Below, in pieces: positions 33,950-43,594 of a stretch of DNA of 64,000 nt. The DNA is from Pseudogracilibacillus sp037072025 (GTDB taxonomy: Bacteria; Bacillota; Bacilli; Bacillales; Amphibacillaceae): the NCBI RefSeq assembly GCF_037072025.1, contig NZ_JAXHDD010000004.1:1-64000 (forward strand). The letters run 5' to 3'. The notes below the pieces were generated by a model, which searched no databases, was not told the DNA's origin, and saw only the letters and a list, made by a program, of their open reading frames with translations. A program made the position numbers and the translations under genes. The stretch's first letter is position 1, and every line of letters starts with the position of its first letter.

Positions 33950-36732
33950 ATAGCGATAGGTAATCCTTTGAAGTTATCTCTAGATTTTCCCCCGCTCCAC
34001 ACCGTACGTGAGACTATTCACCTCATACGGCGCTCCATCATTTATTTATTGAATTCATTTTTCTTAATCTATCATTCGTTAGAAGAATACTATTTGTTCT
34101 ATTGGTGGTTCTGTTGTTGATATTGGTATTTCATCGTTTTTAACCAATTTACGAAGTTTATTTAATTTCTCCAGTTTTTCACTTGATAAAGAAAGTTGTT
34201 TTAATAATCGTTGAATGGTTTCAGGTTTTGTCGCATGAATAAGTGTATGCACTTCTTTTTGAACAAGGACAAGATTCCGATAGGAATCGTTCTGTGTCAG
34301 TATCCAAGGTTCTTTATGGTGACAATGGAAGTCATTTAAGAAAAGTTCTTCCCCTGTTATGGCACATCTGCCTTTTTGTGCGACAAATAAAGAAATTCGA
34401 TTATCATTGTATTCAATACTTGCTCTTTCATTTATAACTGGATGTTGTCGTAACCATTGTACTTTCCATTCTGGAACGGATTGTTGTTTTCGATGAATCG
34501 CCAGTCTGCCTTCAGGTGTATATTTGTTATATGCATGTTTCTTTAACATTGGTTTTCTCATCTGAACATAACCTAAGGGTAAGATAGGGTAATCAAGTAA
34601 ATAGCGCATTTGTTTTGATTTCAAATACTTCTTGATTCCTTTGTCGTGACCTTTGTATTCACCTTTTTTAGTCAATCCATGTTTCCGAAGTAAATTATAC
34701 ATAGTAGTTAATAGTTGATAATTAAGTGGTTCAAAATCTAAGTTTACATGTGTGGCTAGGGAATAGTATTGATGTATTCCAATAATCTTGGAATTATATT
34801 TTCTTATTTCCCGTACAACATATCTGCGCTTGTCCATTTTCTTTATTTGCTTTACTTGTGTCTTAAGATCATGTTTAATGCGTTTAAGAGCTTTTGGCGC
34901 AACATGTGAATGACAAACTTTCTTGCCACTTTTTGAAACTAACCGCAATGTGAATCCTAGAAATTCACTAGAATCTTTGTCTAAATTGGTTATCTGAGAT
35001 TTTTCCTCTGAAATTGGAAGCTTTAACCTATCTTTCAACCATAGTTTGACTGCATGGTATATTTTGTGAGCATCTGATTTTGTACGACAAAATATTTTGA
35101 AATCATCGCAATACCTCACAATATACATTTCTTTCAAAGACGTAGTCTTTCGTAACTTTCCAAAACTATGCCCTTTATCCAAGTAGCCTTTTTTATTGTA
35201 GTGAGGTTTTAATTCCCGACAAGTACGTTCCTCCCATTGATTGGCAATCCACCAATCAAACTCATTCAAATTAATATTTGCAAGTAAGGGACTTAAAATG
35301 CCGCCTTGAGGAGTTCCTTTTGTTGGGATTTCAGTCTCACCATTTGGAAGAATAATAGGTGCTTTTAACATCTTTCTTAAAATAACCAATAGTTGTTTAT
35401 CACGAATCCCCATAGTCCAAATTTGGCGCATAAGTTTTCCGTGATGAACATTATCAAAGAATCCTTTAATATCTACATCAACTACATAGTTTAATCGACT
35501 TTGATTCATTCGGTACATACACATAGCTATTGCGTTTTCTGTAGACCGTTGAGGTCTAAAACCATAACTGTGTTTGTAGAATTTACCTTCGCAAATTGGT
35601 TCAAGCACTTGTAGAATACATTGTTGCGTAATTCTATCCCACATAGAGGGGATACCTAAAGGTCTCTTTTTTCCGTTTGCTTTAGGAATTTCAACTCTAC
35701 GCACTTTTCTTGGTGTGTAATATTGAAATCTTTTCTTTACTATTTCCAGAAAAGTATTATAAGGGAGTTTTTCAATATCTTTGATAGAAACTCCGTCCAC
35801 ACCTTCTGTTTTACTCCCGCCATTTCTCTTGATTGTACGATAAGCTAACTGAATATTTTCATCTGATATGATAATATTCATTAGACTTTTAAATGAAGCA
35901 CCTTGGGTGCTTTTCTCATACAATTCATCGAAAATTTCAGTCATTCCATAGTATTCTGCATAGCGCAATTTGTTATCTTTTAGAACAATTTCTTCTCTAA
36001 CGGTTTGTTTCATGGTCTATCACTCCTCTCATCAGATTCGTGACCTTTTTAGTCCTACTAGAATCCATGAGTAGTGATTAAGTTTTATTCAATAAATAAA
36101 TGACTTGTGGCTATTCCTCCGATTCCATTACAGAATCATCTACGGTCATGCCACTACTCTCACTAAAGATTAAGAAAAGTTATGCTTTCCTTTTCAATGC
36201 TTCACTGGTTATGCTTACCTCCACGTCTTTAGCTTTCAACGTTCCCTTAACTTTATCAATACAGAGGTTAGGTGCTGACTTTACCCCACAGACTTATCAT
36301 GTGCCTGTAACACATCAAGGACTTTCATAGGAGCGTATTTTTACTTATCCTCAAGCCTGTCATGCATACATTTCTATATGCTAGTCTTCAGAGCGTACAT
36401 TCGCCAGTTCGTCAGTTCCTTATGGAACATTCTCACCATATTCTGTTTTTAATGACTCCCGGCATATCAACCACATATCCTACCTCTAGGACACTTTCGT
36501 TAAATGACGAGCCATTTAATTCGGTAGTTTTCTGCCGACTTCACCGAGCTTCATACAGTGTTCTTTGCACAAGACAACTGCATGTCGGAGGATTAGAGGA
36601 AGCGTTTCAGGGCGTTACTCCTTCATTCCACTTCTCAAGTTAAGAGTTCTCCATTCTTCTTTTTGATTAACTGCTTTTAAGCAGCTATCTTCGAGAATGT
36701 GCGCAATCTTTTCAATTGCGAACGTTTCGCAC
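33950..36732 (-). mobile_element. Group II intron (2783 nt) in orf16
   Basis: On the minus strand the intron begins GTGCGAAACG and ends CGCTAT, fitting the GUGYG...AY consensus. A domain V-like hairpin lies near 33988-34035 (minus strand GCCGTATGAGG ... CACGTACGGTG), shortly before the 3' end. Domains I-IV precede and include the LtrA-type ORF. Removing exactly these bases rejoins orf16 in phase at DEAWS-F-LQ. Small open frames at 36100-36643 are intron RNA, not genes. The target lies directly after the Walker B motif. Confidence 0.9.
34079..36013 (-). CDS. ltrA: Group II intron-encoded reverse transcriptase/maturase with HNH
   Basis: 644 residues. RT-0 to RT-7 blocks: NGGSKTEGVDGVSIKDI, RRVEIPKANGKKRPLGIPSM, YSYGFRPQRSTENAI-like segment, GTPQGGILSPLLANINLNEF and the active site VRYCDDFKIF near residue 302. 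The maturase X domain follows, then an HNH endonuclease near 555-605 (GRCAITGEELFLND, HCHHKEPW, NLVLVQKEVH). All parts look intact, so splicing and retrohoming are possible. AGAGGAG precedes the ATG. Confidence 0.92.
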   Translation of the reverse strand: MKQTVREEIVLKDNKLRYAEYYGMTEIFDELYEKSTQGASFKSLMNIIISDENIQLAYRTIKRNGGSKTEGVDGVSIKDIEKLPYNTFLEIVKKRFQYYTPRKVRRVEIPKANGKKRPLGIPSMWDRITQQCILQVLEPICEGKFYKHSYGFRPQRSTENAIAMCMYRMNQSRLNYVVDVDIKGFFDNVHHGKLMRQIWTMGIRDKQLLVILRKMLKAPIILPNGETEIPTKGTPQGGILSPLLANINLNEFDWWIANQWEERTCRELKPHYNKKGYLDKGHSFGKLRKTTSLKEMYIVRYCDDFKIFCRTKSDAHKIYHAVKLWLKDRLKLPISEEKSQITNLDKDSSEFLGFTLRLVSKSGKKVCHSHVAPKALKRIKHDLKTQVKQIKKMDKRRYVVREIRKYNSKIIGIHQYYSLATHVNLDFEPLNYQLLTTMYNLLRKHGLTKKGEYKGHDKGIKKYLKSKQMRYLLDYPILPLGYVQMRKPMLKKHAYNKYTPEGRLAIHRKQQSVPEWKVQWLRQHPVINERASIEYNDNRISLFVAQKGRCAITGEELFLNDFHCHHKEPWILTQNDSYRNLVLVQKEVHTLIHATKPETIQRLLKQLSLSSEKLEKLNKLRKLVKNDEIPISTTEPPIEQIVFF

Positions 36733-38827
36733 AGCTCCAAGCCTCATCCAAATCAACAATTTTAAAGATGGAGCGGTCAGAGTGGATAAAGTCTAAAGCA
36801 AAGGTGCTAATGACAATCAGCATAGCCACACTTAATAACTCCATTGTCGTATATTCTTCAAAAGAACTATTGGAATCAGGTAACACCAAATCTGCCACCT
36901 GAATAATATTGAGTTGTTTTTCCAAGCTAATAGATTGTGAGACATGTCCATCACTAAATAAAAGATGGGCAAAATCATAATCGACAAAACTTTCGATATG
37001 GTCAGCAATGCTATTACTGATTGGCGTATTTTCTTTTCGTAATTCCTCTATGACTAATAACAATCCTCGTTGTTCATTTTGGGTCACACTCCGAATCGCT
37101 TTACGGAGAACAGGGAATTTTTCGCTATCACGACTCGAAATCCCTGTTAAGAAGGTGAGAATATCAATAGCCAGACTTTCTGAATCTTTGGCTCGTTTTA
37201 AGATAACGTAAGGGTCAAGTAGTCCTTTGTTTTCTTCCTCACTGCTCAGATTAACGATATTGATTTCATGAGCAATTTCTGGCAAGGTTTCTTTCCATTT
37301 TCCACGTTCAGCTTTTGGATCAACAATGACTGCCTGTCCGCCAAAGAGTACCGCATAATAAACTAACATATTGTTAGCGAATGATTTTCCTCCACCTAAT
37401 GAACCGATAAAGGCAGACGCTAACGCATTCGTTACAGAACCTTTCACGCCTTGACTGGCAAGGCTCGGTTTGAGATAAATATTTCTGCCAGTATCGAGAT
37501 TATAACCAACATAAATGCCCGAATGTTCGCCAAGCATTTGCGTTGCTCCAAAACCCAATCCAGCCAAAAAGTCCGACGTGACATATTGAATGTAGTCATT
37601 GATATATCGCTTGCTGGAAGGGATAAATTCATTATGCAAGCCTAGCATATCACCAAAAGGTCGTACTAATTTGATAGACAGATCGTCATAAAAATCTTTT
37701 ACTTCATCACAACGTTGTTTCAGCTCGTCCAAGTTCTTTGCTGATACCCGTACCACATAGCTTAGTTTGTACATGGATTCTTTGGTTTGGTCTAAGTTGG
37801 TTTCTAATTCATCAACAGATTCTAAAGCGTCTACCACATTGGTACTGGTTTCGTTGTCGCTTTCCCATGCGTGGCTATCTAAATCTTTCAATTCTTTCTT
37901 TTTATTGCGAACGGTAGACAAGGCTTTTTTATTGGCGACAATTTCAACATTCATACTGGTATCAATGGGGAAAGTAAATTGCTGTTGCTGATAGTAGAAA
38001 ATTTCACTGTTAGGAAAATCTAATTCGCCGACAATAGAATTAATTGTAAAGTAGGCAACGTAGGTCGTATGTTCTTCCTGTTCAATCCGCAAGTAGCGTT
38101 GATTTTCTTCTATCAAGCAACGTGTGGGTTTGAGAATATCATACTTTTTTAGCAAAACGTTTTTGCCTTCATATCGTTTGGGCAAATGATACGTATATTC
38201 TTCATAAGGTATTCCTGCCTGCCCATAAAGGTGTTCAAGAATATAGCCAAAATCGTGTGGATTCAATTTGCGAATTTGAAAGCGTCTGGATAATTTACTT
38301 TCCAATAGCTGTTCCATTTTAGAAAAACGTTCGATTTCTGCCATAGGCATAGAAACAAAATCACCCATCAATTTGTGATTCACGCCATGAAAGAATTCTG
38401 CAAAAGCTTTTTGAATTTCTTTCCCAACATTTTTAACCGATACTTCCTGTTCATTCAGCAAGAGTTTAAAACCAATAAAAAAGCGATAGTCTACTTGATT
38501 GTCGCCAATCATAGAAACTAACGCTTCGGTTTGTTCATCTATTTTTTGGTAAGCCACCTCTTTTAATCGTCCTGTGACTTCTTTTTTGGATTGTTCTTGG
38601 GTGGCTCGAATACTAGATTCCGTTGCCAGTTGCAGAGCATGAATCTTGCCATCCCGATTTTGGGCAATCAGTTGGCGAAAATTATCATGGACTTGTCCTT
38701 TTTCTTCTGAACTTAAAAAACTGTAATTATAGGGGATTAATTCATAATAGGCGAATACTTCGCCATCATGATTAAATACGAGATTATCTTCTATATATTT
38801 AATGGGATATGCCATTGAATCGTTCAC
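36733..38827 (-). CDS. orf16: Conjugation ATPase orf16 (VirB4/TcpF-like), 5' exon
   Basis: First 698 codons plus one base of the transfer ATPase: MNDSMAYPIKYIEDNLVFNH at the start, Walker A IGSLGGGKSFANNM near 472-483, and Walker B FKIVDLDEAW ending at 697. The intron cuts one base into codon 699. Unspliced mRNA would translate on into the intron for about 18 residues to a stop near 36677. The protein energises the Tn916-type channel. Start overlaps orf17 by 29 bases, as in Tn916. Confidence 0.92.
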
Positions 38828-39194
38828 TCCTTACCATCGTAATAGATTCATTGAGCGTTTCTTTTTGCAAACGCACTTGTTTACCAGCATAGGTGACTTT
38901 TGGGCGTAGGACATAGGTAATCAAGGACTTTAAAAATCCATAAGGTTTCTTTCCATCAAAAGTTTTTTGGCACATAAACCAAGTTAGAGCAACAGGAATC
39001 CCCACATATTTGAGTAAAGCACCGTCAATCAAAGAAAGAGGTGGCAGATTACCAAAGAGAATGACGACAAACAGAGAGACAATAAACCATGTCATTTGCG
39101 TAAAGGTAATGGGGAAAGGGAGTTGTAAATCATTAATCGCATAAATGACTTTCTCTACCGACCAAATGCTGGTGTAACTTCTTATTTTTTTCAT
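38799..39194 (-). CDS. orf17: TcpE-family conjugation protein (Tn916 Orf17)
   Basis: 131 residues with RSYTSIWSVEKVIYAINDLQ at the N-terminus, two adjacent membrane spans (about 32-52 and 55-80) and a cytoplasmic tail FDGKKPYGFLKSLITYVLRP. TcpE proteins localise the channel to the cell pole together with the ATPase encoded next to it. AAAGGACG precedes the ATG. Confidence 0.9.
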   Translation of the reverse strand: MKKIRSYTSIWSVEKVIYAINDLQLPFPITFTQMTWFIVSLFVVILFGNLPPLSLIDGALLKYVGIPVALTWFMCQKTFDGKKPYGFLKSLITYVLRPKVTYAGKQVRLQKETLNESITMVRSERFNGISH

Positions 39195-39280
39195 GACTTC
39201 ACGTCCTTTCTGTAAAAATAGAAAAGAGCAATCATCTAAAAAAGTGGATTGCTCTTTACATGGATGGATTCACTCATTTA

Positions 39281-39778
39281 TTAGACATACTCAAAGACGC
39301 CATGAGAGGTGACAAGAAAATTCCCCTCGATTTCCATATCACGTCCTAGAGCTTGATAGTCAATATAATTTTGTAAGTTAGAAGGAACTTCTCCGAGCTG
39401 TCCTGTTTCTTCCACATAGTGACGTGCGACATCTTCCATCGAATTACAATCGCTATAACAGTGAATATCATCTACATTTTCCAGCAATTCTTCTAAGCTA
39501 CTAAACCACATGCTTTGAATTTCTTTGAGTTCATCATAAATAGGTGTTCCCTCAATTTCTTGAATCGCTTCACATAAACGGTTAATTTCACTAATGGGCG
39601 TGTACTCGTCCACATCAAAAGGAAGTTCATAATCGTGTATGGCGTATTCTTCGTAGTTCTCATTTAAACCGATTCGTTCTGCCATTTCTTCCTCATCAAT
39701 AGGTGGTGTAAACCATGCAGCAACCAATTCGCCTTCATTATAGCGTCCTAAATTTGCCACATAGACTTTCATTTCCAA
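39281..39778 (-). CDS. ardA: ArdA antirestriction protein (Tn916 Orf18)
   Basis: 165 residues, very acidic, starting MEMKVYVANLGRYNEGELVA and containing EEYAIHDYELPFDVDEYTPI and GRDMEIEGNFLVTSHGVFEY. ArdA mimics B-form DNA and blocks type I restriction enzymes as the element enters a new cell. The length equals that of Tn916 ArdA. It lies among the transfer genes in the usual position. Confidence 0.95.
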   Translation of the reverse strand: MEMKVYVANLGRYNEGELVAAWFTPPIDEEEMAERIGLNENYEEYAIHDYELPFDVDEYTPISEINRLCEAIQEIEGTPIYDELKEIQSMWFSSLEELLENVDDIHCYSDCNSMEDVARHYVEETGQLGEVPSNLQNYIDYQALGRDMEIEGNFLVTSHGVFEYV

Positions 39779-39898
39779 CGTTCATCATGTCCCTTCTTTG
39801 TAAAAGTTCAAAAATCCTACCGCACTTCGTTTGGTGCACCATTCTTTTGCAAAAGATAAGAAATTCACTTATCTTTCACAAAAGAACGGTATAATTTT

Positions 39899-40120
39899 TT
39901 AAGCCCCAATAATTCGATTGAATAAGTTTAATAACACGTCTTTCACGCCAGCAGCATTGAACACAAGACCAACAGCGATTAAAGCAATAATCAAAAAGCC
40001 AATCAGTTTTGAAAATTCTCGTTTAAAGCCTAAAAATAGCCCAATGACGACAATCGCTAACAGTACCAACGATTGGGCGTTATTTAAAAACCAGTTGTAC
40101 AAATTCTGCCCAAAATTCAT
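39899..40120 (-). CDS. orf19: Small conjugation membrane protein (Tn916 Orf19/TcpD-like)
   Basis: 73 residues with two hydrophobic segments (about 13-31 and 38-57): SLVLLAIVVIGLFLGFKREF and LIGFLIIALIAVGLVFNAAG. It matches the small TcpD-type membrane proteins of Tn916-like elements. It overlaps the preceding gene by four bases and is followed by a 120-base gap before ardA, which contains a hairpin-like repeat of AAAAGATAAG and complement. Confidence 0.8.
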   Translation of the reverse strand: MNFGQNLYNWFLNNAQSLVLLAIVVIGLFLGFKREFSKLIGFLIIALIAVGLVFNAAGVKDVLLNLFNRIIGA

Positions 40121-40407
40121 GTGGTTGTCCTCCTTTGCTTTAGATATTTTTCTCGATAATAGATATAATTCTTTACACGTTTTAACAATTGAAAGGGGGT
40201 TAAATGCTCCCCATAAATGGTTACTCGATTGGTATAATTCGGATAAAACGTCACTTTGTAAAAATCATAGGTATAGATGGCTTGACCAGCCTGTCTGTTT
40301 CCTTCAATAATGAGTGACGTATATTTACCTGTATCTTGCGTGTACACTTGAAACTCAATGCCACAATGAAACCCTAATTTCTTTAATTCTTCTGTTAAAA
40401 GGCTCAT
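40117..40407 (-). CDS. Small Tn916-type protein downstream of the relaxase
   Basis: 96 residues, MSLLTEELKKLGFHCGIEFQ then GKYTSLIIEGNRQAGQAIYT, a soluble basic-ended protein (YREKYLKQRRTTT). Equivalent genes lie between the relaxase and orf19 in Tn916-like elements. Its function is not known to me. It overlaps both neighbours by four bases, showing tight coupling. Confidence 0.75.
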   Translation of the reverse strand: MSLLTEELKKLGFHCGIEFQVYTQDTGKYTSLIIEGNRQAGQAIYTYDFYKVTFYPNYTNRVTIYGEHLTPFQLLKRVKNYIYYREKYLKQRRTTT

Positions 40408-41588
40408 GTAATCAGTTCCTTCATTGCCAGATGTTGTTGTTCAATTAATTTCTCATGCTTCTCCGTCAACTCGGCTTCATGAATCATGGTGGAAATAATC
40501 GTTGTTCCGTTTAAAGCGTCTAAAATATTGACGACTTTTAACGTAGGGGCGACTTGATGGTGTAACCAGTTCAATGTCCGTTCAAAAGAGTACGGTTCTG
40601 GCTTTGTCGTTAGGCGTAAAGCTCCTCGATTCTTGCCGATAAACCATTCCCAGCGTTCATTGGTTTTCCATTGACTACGACGTTTTGTTTCGTCTTTATC
40701 TGCAAAGCGGATATAGCGATTAATAATCTCAAAGGCTGTCTTTTCCGCATGTTGATGTTCCAATAAATCTTTCATGGCTTGGGTGGCTCGGTCATTTTTC
40801 AACCGAATTTCAAACCGATTCTTTACTTCTGCGTCTTCTAAGGGAACATCATTTTTCACGTATTGCTCGTAATCTTTCTCATATATACAGAAATAGACTT
40901 CACTTTTTAGTGAGCCAATATAAAGGGTGTTTCCCATGTCTGGTTTTTCCTCACGGTGAACCAATTCGCCACTGCGGTAATTTTTAAAGCTGCGAAAGAC
41001 GGAAATACATTCTTCCTGTTTACATTTCTTTGCCAACTCTGGAATATCCAAAATCCCTGTTTTATCGTTGATGGCTAAATCCAAGCGTTTGAAAATACCT
41101 TTATGTTCCATGCAATCTTGAAAGAAGTCATACCAGCTACGGTGTTGAGCCAATAGAAAGTTTTCAAACTGCCGACAGCCTTTTCCTTTCAGTTCCAATA
41201 AAACACCTTTACTTAAATCGTGAGAGACCATGACGATAATGTCACCGAAACGATAATGCTCTGGGTAAGAATAGTAGCCAAAGTCTTCATGTAGCATATA
41301 GTCCATATTCAAACGTAAAACTGTACCGATAATATGAGCTACATCATTGGTAGGAAATCGAATCCGAACATAGTCAAATAACATTTCCAATGGGTTATCG
41401 GGATTGAAGCGTTCCAAAGCGTTGAACAAATCTTCTTTAAGCTGTTGGGTAGGTACGGCTTTACCTGTTTCAATATCCGATAAATAAGGTCTGGTAATAT
41501 GAGCAGCGACCGCCAATTTATTTTGAGAAACGCCATAAGCCAATCGCTTTTCTTTCAATTCCTCCATCCAAGTCTTTTCCTTTTTCAC
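40404..41588 (-). CDS. orf20: MobT-family relaxase (Tn916 Orf20)
   Basis: About 394 residues. I choose the GTG at 41588 (MKKEKTWMEELKEKRLAYGV) because GGAGGG lies six bases before it; the open frame reaches 41606. An Xre-type HTH at about 20-48 (SQNKLAVAAHITRPYLSDIE) precedes a rolling-circle Rep_trans domain (FGDIIVMVSHDLSKGVLLEL, FKRLDLAINDKTGILD, GNTLYIGSLKSEVYFCIYEK). It nicks the adjacent oriT at 41713-41812 and leads the strand into the channel, helped by integrase in Tn916. Confidence 0.92.
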   Translation of the reverse strand: MKKEKTWMEELKEKRLAYGVSQNKLAVAAHITRPYLSDIETGKAVPTQQLKEDLFNALERFNPDNPLEMLFDYVRIRFPTNDVAHIIGTVLRLNMDYMLHEDFGYYSYPEHYRFGDIIVMVSHDLSKGVLLELKGKGCRQFENFLLAQHRSWYDFFQDCMEHKGIFKRLDLAINDKTGILDIPELAKKCKQEECISVFRSFKNYRSGELVHREEKPDMGNTLYIGSLKSEVYFCIYEKDYEQYVKNDVPLEDAEVKNRFEIRLKNDRATQAMKDLLEHQHAEKTAFEIINRYIRFADKDETKRRSQWKTNERWEWFIGKNRGALRLTTKPEPYSFERTLNWLHHQVAPTLKVVNILDALNGTTIISTMIHEAELTEKHEKLIEQQHLAMKELIT

Positions 41589-41712
41589 TCGCAACCCTCC
41601 AATCAAAAAAGATGTAAACTAGGAAGCCCCAGTTTACATCTGTCTCATTTTCTACAATCCCTTGTGCCATCAACATTTGTTGATAAGAATTGTCTGTTTC
41701 CAGTTGTATTTG

Positions 41713-41812
41713 TGCCCCCCTGTTAGAAACGGGGGGTTAATACGGGGCAGGGCAAGCCCTGCCCGACAAAGACGGAACTTACGGTTGGAGACCGTAAAAC
41801 CCGTCTTTGTCG
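41713..41812. other. oriT: Putative oriT: three stacked hairpins
   Basis: Three strong inverted repeats in 100 bases: CCCCCC/GGGGGG around TGTTAGAAAC (41715-41736), as in the Tn916 oriT. GGGCAGGGC-AA-GCCCTGCCC follows (41745-41764). Then CGACAAAGACGG (41764-41775) faces CCGTCTTTGTCG (41801-41812), enclosing a second stem TTACGGT/ACCGTAA with matching AAC bulges. The position between relaxase and orf21 matches the Tn916 origin of transfer. The last hairpin overlaps the 3' end of the next gene. Confidence 0.8.
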
Positions 41813-42210
41813 TCTGCTTTTGATCCCCCTTGTATTCCAATATAAATAACTACAAAATCAACCTCTGGCTCTAAATGCTCATGGACAATCACTTCAGATA
41901 GAATATCGCTTTTGAGTGAGTCTCTATCAAAAAGTTGAAATTGGTAATAAATATTACTATTAGTAATACTGTGGCGGCTATCTAAACGCATTCTAAATTG
42001 GAAAGGCGGCTTTTTTACTTCACGAATAATCTCATCAATCAGCTTATCTATTTTTGAGTAAAATCGTGCTTTGGGATTGACAGTAAAGTCTTTGTATCGG
42101 TCAATAATATATTGGTCACAATCTATTGTGAATTGATCTGTATGCAAACAAAGGCAAAGGGTACACTTTTCCGTTGGTGTATGACAGACTTCCAATTTCT
42201 TAATATCCAT
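41779..42210 (-). CDS. Hypothetical protein between orf20 and orf21
   Basis: 143 residues: MDIKKLEVCHTPTEKCTLCL, then DRYKDFTVNPKARFYSKIDK, PPFQFRMRLDSRHS and VDFVVIYIGIQGG. I do not recognise a family. A CxxCxC group near residues 16-20 might bind metal. It lies between orf21 and oriT, and its last codons form part of the large oriT hairpin, so its 3' end is constrained by DNA structure. The standard Tn916 map has no gene of this size here. The start has an AGAAGAATGG context with a weak ribosome binding site. Confidence 0.6.
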   Translation of the reverse strand: MDIKKLEVCHTPTEKCTLCLCLHTDQFTIDCDQYIIDRYKDFTVNPKARFYSKIDKLIDEIIREVKKPPFQFRMRLDSRHSITNSNIYYQFQLFDRDSLKSDILSEVIVHEHLEPEVDFVVIYIGIQGGSKADDKDGFYGLQP

Positions 42211-42236
42211 TCTTCTTATTTCTCCATTTCTTTTTC

Positions 42237-43592
42237 TTATGATGATGTTTGTTTTACTTTTGCAAGTGTTTCAATCGTCTGTAAAAAGTCATGTTCTTTT
42301 GGTACCAGGGGTGTATAAAATTCAGAAATGACACTATCCCCTTTATCCACATAACCTCGTCCTTTGATGGGCTTTAAGAAAAACTGTTTTTGTACATCTG
42401 ATCCGAAAACCATGCCAAATCCGAGTTCACTCATGCGTCCTAAAGCAACCCGAAAATTAAAATTATCCCGAATCCCATCCCCAAGATATTTTGCGTCTGG
42501 TCGTTGACAGGCAAGGATAAGGAAGAAGCCAGATTGTCTGCCAAGCATAACAATTTGTTTCAGCTTACTCATGACTTTGACGCTCTCTTTCCCAATCATT
42601 TCCATAAACGAGGTATACTCGTCAAAAATTAAAAAGCGAGCAGGCAAGCCTAAATAAGCATAATTTTCTCCTGTCTTATAGTTAGGCATTGTTTTCATTT
42701 CTTCATTTCGTGTCATCATGTCCTCATAGAATTGGTCAATACAAGCGGTCATATCTTCCTTTTTATAGTACACATCAGGCATGACAGCAGATAAGTCCGC
42801 TAAATCGGCATTTTTAGGATCTAGTATATATAGCTTTGCGTCTGTCTTTAATAGGGCTTCAATCAGTGTAAGAATAAAATAACTTTTTCCGCCACCTGTG
42901 CCGCCAGCGATCAGCATATGCGGCAGCTTGTCATATTCCCAATAGAAAGATTCCATGAGTTTTAAGCTACCATCTTGTGCCACCACTTCATCAATGGAAA
43001 TGCGGTTGGCAATCATGTCATAGAAAAGTACATACTCCACATAAGAATCGTGTAATTCCTTTGAAACCAATTCACAATACAAACCGCTTTCTAACTTTGT
43101 TTCCAAGTTTAAGAGCGGTTCTTGAAACTTTCCGAGCGTAATTTCCGCTTGAATATACAACAATCCCTTTTCAAACCGATAATACATTTTGGGAAAATGA
43201 CTGATTTTCTCTTTTGCTTTATCAGAAGGGATGTCTTTAAAAAAGCTCTCTTTGGCGACTTGTTTTGTTTCATACCAACCGTTTTCCAGTATCATTTTAG
43301 AGAGTTTTTGACGGTGAATAATCTGTTTGAGGTGGTCATAGCGATAATGGTAATAGACAAAAGCACAACCGCCTGTCAATACAAGACTGATAAGCAGCGT
43401 CATTAATCCATACGTACTAATAAAGTGAGCTTGAAATGTATCAAGCTGCCATTCAGTAGATACCAAAAAGGATAGATGAAAGGGTGTAAATAAGAGAAGC
43501 CATGTTCCAAATAACCGAGTAAATACAAATTGAAAAACGAGGGAAGCGTCTTTTTTTTTAATTCGTTTCCCTCGTTTTTTTAAAAGGCTCAT
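42237..43592 (-). CDS. orf21: FtsK/SpoIIIE-type coupling ATPase TcpA (Tn916 Orf21)
   Basis: 451 residues. Two N-terminal membrane spans (about 28-48 and 60-80), then an FtsK-like motor: Walker A MLIAGGTGGGKSYFIL near 226-241, Walker B RFLIFDEYTSFM near 320-331 and QRPDAKYLGDGIRDNFNFRV after it. It couples the relaxase-bound strand to the channel. ORF22 ends two bases before its start, so translation is coupled. Confidence 0.93.
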   Translation of the reverse strand: MSLLKKRGKRIKKKDASLVFQFVFTRLFGTWLLLFTPFHLSFLVSTEWQLDTFQAHFISTYGLMTLLISLVLTGGCAFVYYHYRYDHLKQIIHRQKLSKMILENGWYETKQVAKESFFKDIPSDKAKEKISHFPKMYYRFEKGLLYIQAEITLGKFQEPLLNLETKLESGLYCELVSKELHDSYVEYVLFYDMIANRISIDEVVAQDGSLKLMESFYWEYDKLPHMLIAGGTGGGKSYFILTLIEALLKTDAKLYILDPKNADLADLSAVMPDVYYKKEDMTACIDQFYEDMMTRNEEMKTMPNYKTGENYAYLGLPARFLIFDEYTSFMEMIGKESVKVMSKLKQIVMLGRQSGFFLILACQRPDAKYLGDGIRDNFNFRVALGRMSELGFGMVFGSDVQKQFFLKPIKGRGYVDKGDSVISEFYTPLVPKEHDFLQTIETLAKVKQTSS

Positions 43593-43594
43593 AT

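Noticed and set aside
36100..36643. Two plus-strand frames opposite the intron ORF
   Set aside because: They lie in the 5' structured RNA part of the group II intron, on the opposite strand, and have no protein-like features.
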